The notes below the pieces were generated by a model. It ran no database searches. It was not told where the DNA came from and was given only the letters and a program-made list of their open reading frames with translations. Positions 57,796 through 64,000 of a DNA stretch of 64,000 nucleotides are shown here, piece by piece. The first letter of the stretch is position 1. Each line of letters opens with the position of its first letter. The stretch comes from Asparagopsis taxiformis (Eukaryota > Rhodophyta > Florideophyceae > Bonnemaisoniales > Bonnemaisoniaceae): assembly GCA_030407315.1 (NCBI GenBank), contig JALQPE010000031.1, positions 42,914 to 106,913 of the forward strand, in the 5' to 3' direction. Both the position numbers and the translations under genes were made by a program.

Positions 57796-58453
57796 TGTAG
57801 TATACGTGGCAATTCCGAAATTGCAAATATTTACGTTTCCCGCGGAATTCGAATTTCGGCGGATACGACGCGGCGACAGCAATGAACGAACATTGCTGGC
57901 GCATGCGCGCGCGCAACCTGCACACGTGTGCAACGAACGTATTGGCAACGGCCAACGGACCAACGGGTCCCTACGTGTGACCCACAAGGTCCTTTCCCAT
58001 TCGGGGACGTTACGAGCAGTGTTTACACTGTAAAGCGATGCCATCGTGGCCATATAGGTATTGGCATCGTGCCGGGAGGGAAAGGGGACAAGACAACGAT
58101 CGAGCAACGGCTCTAGTCTACGACTGACTTCTACGTTTACGTTTTACGTTTGCCTAACGAGGCTTCGTCTCCGTCGAGCTGCGTACTCCCTACCCATCGC
58201 CGCACGTAAGCTGATTGCGTGTAGTGCCTCCGGGCTTGGTCGAGAGCGCCTCCGGTGACGTACCACCTCGTGTGCTAACGTAATCCTCGCGTGATTGTTG
58301 CGTCGTGACGCTCGTGTCTACTCGCTAACCACTCTACCTTCCTACCTAACATACAGTCAAAACACCAGCGGGTGACCTGCTCGTTCGTTTCGTTAAGGAC
58401 AGCGTGTCCGTGGCTCGTACCAGCTACTTGTCTAGAACTAACGTGGTTCCACA
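57796..58453 (+). repeat. 5' LTR of Ty3-3
   Basis: 658 bp, TGTAGTATACG to GGTTCCACA. It aligns in reverse with the two 661-bp LTR copies. Confidence 0.85.
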
Positions 58454-58454
58454 C

Positions 58455-58472
58455 TGGTCTCTCGACCTAGAA
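58455..58472 (+). other. Likely primer-binding site of Ty3-3
   Basis: TGGTCTCTCGACCTAGAA begins one base after the LTR. TGG is complementary to a tRNA CCA end; the tRNA is not identified. Confidence 0.5.
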
Positions 58473-58551
58473 GTTGCTACGACATAACGACAACCAACGA
58501 GGTTGAGCTCTTTTACGTTAACGAAAAGCTACGTGCTACAGACGACGGTCT

Positions 58552-60677
58552 ATGAATTACGCTGTGTCGAATTCCAGCGCGTCGCCCAGGCAACCGTTGC
58601 CAACGTCAGCGGACGCCGAAGCCGACGTGGCCTTGTCAGCAGAAGCGATCTTCGCGACTGATCGATCTATCCCGCCGGATATCGAGGCGATCGGCCAGCT
58701 ACCACGTACGGTAAGCCCGTTTGAGTCCGTGAGTATGGACCCCCCCGCAACGCGCGTCAGCTCAACGAAGGGAACGTGACTCCCACGGCACTACGTGTAG
58801 TGTACGAAGACCTTCGAGGTCACATCGAAAGGCGAGCGACGCGGCCGTCGACGAAGCCGTAAGGCAGAGACTCGGAGTCTCGGAGCGCGAAGCTCGTGCG
58901 TTACGTGAACGCTCAGCGACCCTCGAACGGGAAAACGAAGGTTTACGAACCGCCTCTCCGCCGTGGAGGGAAGACTCGACTCGTTTGTCGTAGTATTCAA
59001 CGAAATCGTCGCCGGACGTTCCGCTCCGCCGAGCGGAAGCGATCCGAATTATTCGAAGGCTCGCGCGCCTATAACTCGCAATCCTCCCCGGGCCGTTCCG
59101 GGAGGATACCCACCAACACCCGGTCCGACGACCCCGACAACGTACGGAAGGGGGGCGACAGTGCACGCGAGCCATCGCCCACCCCGACGAGACGCCACGA
59201 AGGCAATTACGTTTTAACGACACGCCAGACCACGCGCGGTCGGCAGACGCAGCACGTGCTGCGCAATTCGATACGAGAGCTCCCCCGCCACGTGAACGTA
59301 CCATTCCGTGGCTGGGTACGTTCGGCACGACGGACACGCGAGTCCACGAAAACGGACGTGCCGACGCGGTACGCTTACCAGGGAACGCCCTCGGACCCGT
59401 TTGCCACGCGTTGGCAGAGACACACGACAATGCTCGACGCATTTGCGAACGTGGTATCGTACCGCATGTACCGACTTAACGATGTACGTGAACATCTCTA
59501 CGTGAACGAGAGTCAAAGCGTACACAGCTCAAACGTGAGCTGGAGGGACTTTTCCCTACGTTGTGAAGCCGTTCTCCGGCCGGAATCCGATTACGTTACT
59601 CGGATTCCTCGCCCAAATACGTGATGGGTTCAGCACACTCGGAGTGTGCGAGGGAGTGGCAGTACGTGCGCTGCACGTCTTCCTCGAAGGGACGCCCGAC
59701 GGTTTCTACGATTCCCAGTGTACGACTGGTGTGATCACGACTGATCCGACGAGAGGTTCTCGTGGCCTCACGTAATCAACGCGTTGATCAAACGATACCT
59801 GCAAGACGACGTGCTGCAGGAGGCCTACGAAAAGGTCACGATGATCACGCAGAGTCCTAACGAGGACGAGAATCAGTACGCTGATAGACTCGACACCGCC
59901 ACGCGGGCGTGTAACTACGTGTTTACGGATCGACTCCTCGTTCACCACTACGTACGTGGGTTTTTGCCCTCGACGCGGGCAGCAGTGACGGAACGACTCC
60001 GGTCACTCCCCGAACGAGAGAGGAACGACCTCACCGTTGTGAGACGATTGGCGACGGCCGAGGAACGACCTTCCGTGCACGTACGGCAGCTGTCGCGTCA
60101 GCCGCGAAACCGAAAGTGCGGTTTCCGGTGAAGCCTACGTTGGCTATTTCCGACCACGAGTCGAGGAAGTTCGCGGACTACGATGAGTCCGCGTACTTAC
60201 GTAATGAACGGGCTAACGAGCCCAGTTACCACGATGGTAACCCGAACATCCCCGCGAGGGACGACGACGACGTGTCGCTCGCTGCGGTTCACGTTGCCGA
60301 GAATTTGGAGGCGATCCTCTTCACGAACGGGCCGCCGCCCAACGATACGAAAACGGCAAACGAAAAGCCGGACGAGCTCGAAGCTCGATTGAACCGTCCA
60401 TGCGAGGACGTGCCGAAGTCTCACGAGCGAGCAGACGCAATTGGCGCACTCGGCGCACTCCGTAATCCCGAATGATTACTGGACGCTGTCGTGTTGGTCA
60501 TGCCGCGAAGATGGCCACTCGACGTTTACGTGTCCGCGTCTGACGCCAGATCAACGGATCTTTTTCGCGTACAAGTACTACCTCTTCCACGTGAAGAGCA
60601 ACCCACGTCAGGCTGAGTACTTCCGCCAACGAATGGCCAAGCGTCACCAGGACGACCTGAGGAGCGAGGGAACGTGA
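58552..60677 (+). pseudogene. gag: Ty3-3 Gag, several frame changes
   Basis: ATG 58552 opens a Ser/Ala-rich start. A coiled coil follows near 58850-58960 (SEREARALRERSATLERENE). The retrotrans_gag core is at 59563-60131 (FSGRNPITLLGFLAQIRDGF, RYLQDDVLQEAYEKV, VTERLRSLPERER). A standard CCHC knuckle (CWSCREDGHSTFTC) is near 60496-60540. These lie in different frames, so the copy is decayed. Confidence 0.8.
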
Positions 60678-61389
60678 CCCCGCGGAGGTACGGCACGCCG
60701 CCTACGATACTCCGAAACCCAATCGTGACGGGGGAAGGCCCTTCGACAGGCGCCGCGGCGACTTTCGTAATGACCGACGTGACCCCCGCCCGTGGGCGAG
60801 CGAACGAAATGGCCAGCGTAATGGCCGCAGCGGAGTCTACGTGACGACCTCCGCTGACGAAACACCACTCGAGGTGGAAACGAGTCACGATGACGAACGA
60901 GCTTCGTGGGCTCACGACGACACCGTGTCGAACGGCCCCGCGCCGGGAAACGACCAGGCGATGTAGGTCACGAGCCACCCACATCGCCTGAACCCTACGT
61001 AAAAGGGGGACGACCGACGTCGATGATTGGTCCTCCGCAGGCTCACCGATGAACGAGAGTTACGTAAAGCTCACGGCCGCGAAGGCCAACTCGAGTCACA
61101 TGACACCCGACGTGGGGGAAGAAACGAAGTCCGACGGGACGAACGAACCTCACACGAAGAGGAAGCCTCGCAGACGAGCGAGACGCGCTACCCGGAAGCA
61201 CGACGCTTCCGAGCGCGAGAAAGCCAAGCACGCGGCTTATACGAAGCGTGTCGACGCAAAAGAGCCATACGGGCTCACACGATGAAGCGACGAACCGCTA
61301 GCGAAGACGTAGACCGCGCGCCGGTCAGGACCGAACCGTTGGTCCTCGACGGGCATACGTGCCTCTTGCGTCGAAGCATTATATCGTGT

Positions 61390-61520
61390 CCGGAACGATT
61401 GGACTAGACCTCAACGTGATGAGGGCGATTACCATCGCGATGGATACGTGCAGCGGCTACAACTTGATACGCAAGTTTACTACCCTACGACTGGGTCGAC
61501 CGCTGTCTACGTGACGAAGA
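61390..61520 (+). pseudogene. Ty3-3 protease active-site region
   Basis: IAMDTCSGYNLIRK has D-T-C-S where most retroelement proteases have DTG/DSG. The frame stops soon after (near 61512). The Cys may be a family trait or a mutation. Confidence 0.6.
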
Positions 61521-61892
61521 GCTACCGAAGCTCGGAGACGCCAACGGGCGACGTTTGCCTATCGAAGGCGCCATCCCTGCTTCGTGTCAGGCTTAGGGAA
61601 CTCGCTGTTCCGCGTAAATTCTTCGTAGCCAACACGCTGGCTGTCCCGTTTAATGGGCACGTCGTTCATGTCGAAGCATGTCGATGCTATACGCTGTCGA
61701 GCGCAGACATCGACCTCCATCGGGGGGATACGATACCCATTATCGCGGAGGGTGATACGACGACCCGTACGAGGAGGGGGAAGAGACGAATCCAAACGTG
61801 GAACACCCGAAACGCCGCGAGCGTAACGCGGCCTCGAATAGGCCGAGCCGAACGTTCTCGGTTCGCCTGACGAAGTACACGCGTGTACCGCG

Positions 61893-63170
61893 ATGTCGCA
61901 ACGGACCGTCAACGTGACGACGGATGCGACCGGACTCGTGTTCCTCGAACCGAAAGCGTCGGTGCAATTTCGGCACGGGCTGCGCATAGCCAACGGAGTG
62001 GTCGACGTAGGACCGAGAGAGACGTTCTCTATCATCGTGTCGAACTTCACGAAGAAGGACCGCGAATTGCCGAAAGGCGCAACGATTGCGTACGCGGTAC
62101 GCTCCCCGTTGGGAATCGTCCCACTCAAGCGTGAGGGCGGCGAAGCCCTCGCGAAGGTTTTGAACCTACCGCTAGTCGACGCGACGACGCGGACAACTAC
62201 GAACGGGTTGGGCGACGAAACGCCAGACCCGTTGGTCAACGAAAAGGGGAACGACCCGCCACGGATTGGCAGTCGACAATCGATTTGTCGCACCTCGACG
62301 ACGAGGACTTACGAAAGGCGCATCAACGAGATGCTAGCTACACATTCGTCAATGTGGACGAGCGGACGCCTCGGCGAAATCAATGCTACGGAGCATCGAA
62401 TCGACTCGAACTCGAACCGGCACGCGGCCATACGTTCAATGCCCTATCGTCAGGGTCCGGCTCTACGTACGATAGCCGAGGAGCAGATCACGAAGATGCT
62501 CAACGAAGGGGTTATCGAACCCGCGTCCAGCGAATGGCGTCACCAATCGTGTTGGTGCCGAAAGAAGGACGGATCCTTACGTTTCTGTGTCGATTACAGG
62601 CGTTTGAACGCGAAAACGATCGCTGATTCGTACCCGCTTCCTCCTCGTATGGAAGATTGCCTCGATTCGTTGGGCGACGCCGCCATCTTCACGACACTCG
62701 ATTGTAACGCCGGTTACTGGCAAGTGCCCGTCTCCGCCGAGGACCGTGATAAGACAACGTTTACGTCTTTCATGGGAACGTATCGCTACGTGCGAATGCC
62801 ATTCGGGCTACGAAATGCCCCCGCTACGTTTCAGCGGACGTTGGACATCATCCTCTCCGGAGTACGTTGGCAATCGTGCCTTGTTTACTTAGACGACGTA
62901 ATCGTCTTTTCGAAAGACCTCGAGTCTCACCTGGGTCACGTTGACCAGGTGCTTTCCCTGCTACGCGCAGCGGGAGTAACGTTAAAGCTCACGAAGTGCT
63001 CGTTCTTTCAACCACGAGTTGACTACCTGGGGCACGTGATTACCCCAGGGAAGCTGCACGTTGCAGCACGGAACAAGGAAGCCTTTCGTACGGCTACGTT
63101 CCCACGCGACAAGACGCAATGTCGATCGTTTTTGGGCGCGGCCAACGTTTACCGTACCGCCGTTTCGTAA
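61893..63170 (+). pseudogene. Ty3-3 reverse transcriptase
   Basis: The frame has the pre-RT segment, then EGVIEPASSEWRH, KKDGSLRFCVDYRRLN, FTTLDCNAGYWQVPV and the catalytic LVYLDDVIVFSKD (standard YLDD). It reads on through the thumb (KCSFFQPRVDYLGHVI) to FLGAANVYR, where it shifts frame. The enzyme part is largely intact. Confidence 0.9.
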
Positions 63171-63834
63171 AGGCGTATGCCGAGATCGCTCGGCCACTCA
63201 ACACGATGTTGAAGAAGGACGCCTCCCCCGATTGGACGAATCCAACTAACGCGCAAACGAATGCGTTCGAAACGTTGAAGACAATACTGGTGTCGCCACC
63301 AGTATTGCACCTTCCGAAGGCGGGACGTCCGTTCATGATCGATACGACGCGTCGGCGTATCAGCTGGGAGCTACGTTGCTCCAGCAGCAAAACGAAGATA
63401 AGCCCAACGAATGGGTGCCGCTTGGGTACTGGTCGAAGACCCTTAACGAAACCGAACGTGGTTACTCGGCGACGGAGCGCGAGTGCTACTCCGTCGTCTG
63501 GGCGATAACGTCGCTCCGACCCTACGTAGAGGGTCAACGATTTACCGTACGTACGGATCACGAAGCCTTACGTTGGCTGATGACGTTGACGGACGCGTCC
63601 GGACGACTACTACGATGGAGGCTACGCGTTGCCGAATTCGATTTCGAAGTCACGTACAGGCCTGGGCGCGTGCACCCAGGTACTGACGCTTTATCACGTG
63701 TGATATCTACGTATGACGACGGTCGACCCGTCGACGATGACGTACCATCGTACGGGGACGCGGTCCTCGTGACGACTCGCAGTCGGCGACAAACCCACAC
63801 GAAATGGGCAAGGACGAACGACGTCCGTACGTAA
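63140..63834 (+). pseudogene. Ty3-3 RNase H, one frameshift
   Basis: The part up to FMIDT (63119-63350) loses its frame at the first catalytic Asp by one missing base near 63345. It resumes at 63376 with LGYWSKTLNETERGYSATERE, VRTDHEALRWL and YRPGRVHPGTDALSR. It would degrade the RNA template. Confidence 0.87.
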
Positions 63835-64000
63835 AAAGGCAACGAATGCCAGGGGTCACGACGACCCGTCGAACGAGACTCGTGATGAACGAACATCAGC
63901 CACGACGGCTGGCCACGATGGCCTCGAGTTCGACCGCGACGCGTCGCTCGATGACGTTCTTGACGAGGAACCGGATTTCCTCGACGAACAGCGCGCTGCC

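Larger units (their letters stand above)
57796..64000 (+). mobile_element. GC-rich Ty3/gypsy retrotransposon, 5' part (Ty3-3)
   Basis: It starts with a 658-bp LTR and runs past the window end. Gag, protease, RT and RNase H follow in order; integrase is not reached. Codons are rich in ACG/CGT triplets, unlike Ty3-1 and Ty3-2. Its LTR family also left copies at 16463-17123 and 22020-22680 in reverse. The bases before it (gcaca) would be the target duplication. Confidence 0.9.

Noticed and set aside
63282..63307. Inverted repeat with 11-nt arms in Ty3-3 RNase H
   Set aside because: The segment encodes the normal protein line (ILVSPPVLHLPK), so it is a natural repeat and not an inserted copy.

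Overview
The window is eukaryotic nuclear DNA that is mostly transposable elements (TEs). Between and around them lie a few host genes with short GT-AG introns. The host genes are compact and the LTR elements are dense and nested, with several copia and Ty3 families plus hAT, PIF/Harbinger and piggyBac-like DNA transposons. A multicellular alga, for example a florideophyte red alga, would fit, but I cannot prove the species from sequence. No rRNA, tRNA, CRISPR or bacterial operon structure was seen.

Layout. 1-5671: a young Ty3 chromovirus-like element on the minus strand, whose two LTRs look identical over the visible 399 bp. It inserted 5 bp past the stop codon of a four-exon membrane-protein gene (A1, 5677-7267, minus). 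A decayed paralog (A2, 8249-9494, minus) follows. 10112-15634: an old copia element (copia-1) split by an 801-bp solo LTR with a CCTCC duplication. 15640-24995: a graveyard of a Harbinger 5' end, two near-identical 661-bp LTRs, a hAT relic split by a 1086-bp solo LTR (ATCAG duplication), a Ty3 pol relic, a gag-like fragment and a second Harbinger copy. 25007-29669: a piggyBac-like transposase split by a complete hAT element (25783-28341, 8-bp duplication CAAGTGTG).

29782-46103: a Russian doll that can be resolved to the base. Copia-2 (duplication ATCAA) carries Ty3-2 in its RT/RNase H gene (33656-39165, duplication ATAG). It carries copia-3 in its 3' LTR (39972-46095, duplication CTTTT). Copia-3's own 5' LTR holds a 655-bp solo LTR (duplication ATGGT). 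47530-49564: a third, plus-strand member of the membrane-protein family (gene B). 50012-51062: a zf-4CXXC_R1 (CDCA7-type) zinc-finger gene on the minus strand. 51063-55249: no gene recognised. 55250-57795: a Ulp1-type (C48) protease gene with frame breaks, cut by a GC-rich Ty3 element (Ty3-3) that runs off the window end.

Two signals stand out. One is a three-member, apparently undescribed family of secreted/multipass proteins (A1, A2, B) with a shared intron plan. The other is a set of perfect or near-perfect palindromes, with arms of 9 to 30 nt. At least five lie inside TE coding sequence. In the best case (Harbinger) removing one arm restores the reading frame, so it looks like a simple inverted micro-duplication. 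Single-base frame breaks at homopolymer runs (A9, C6, G5) occur in several genes, so sequence errors must be excluded before decay is inferred.
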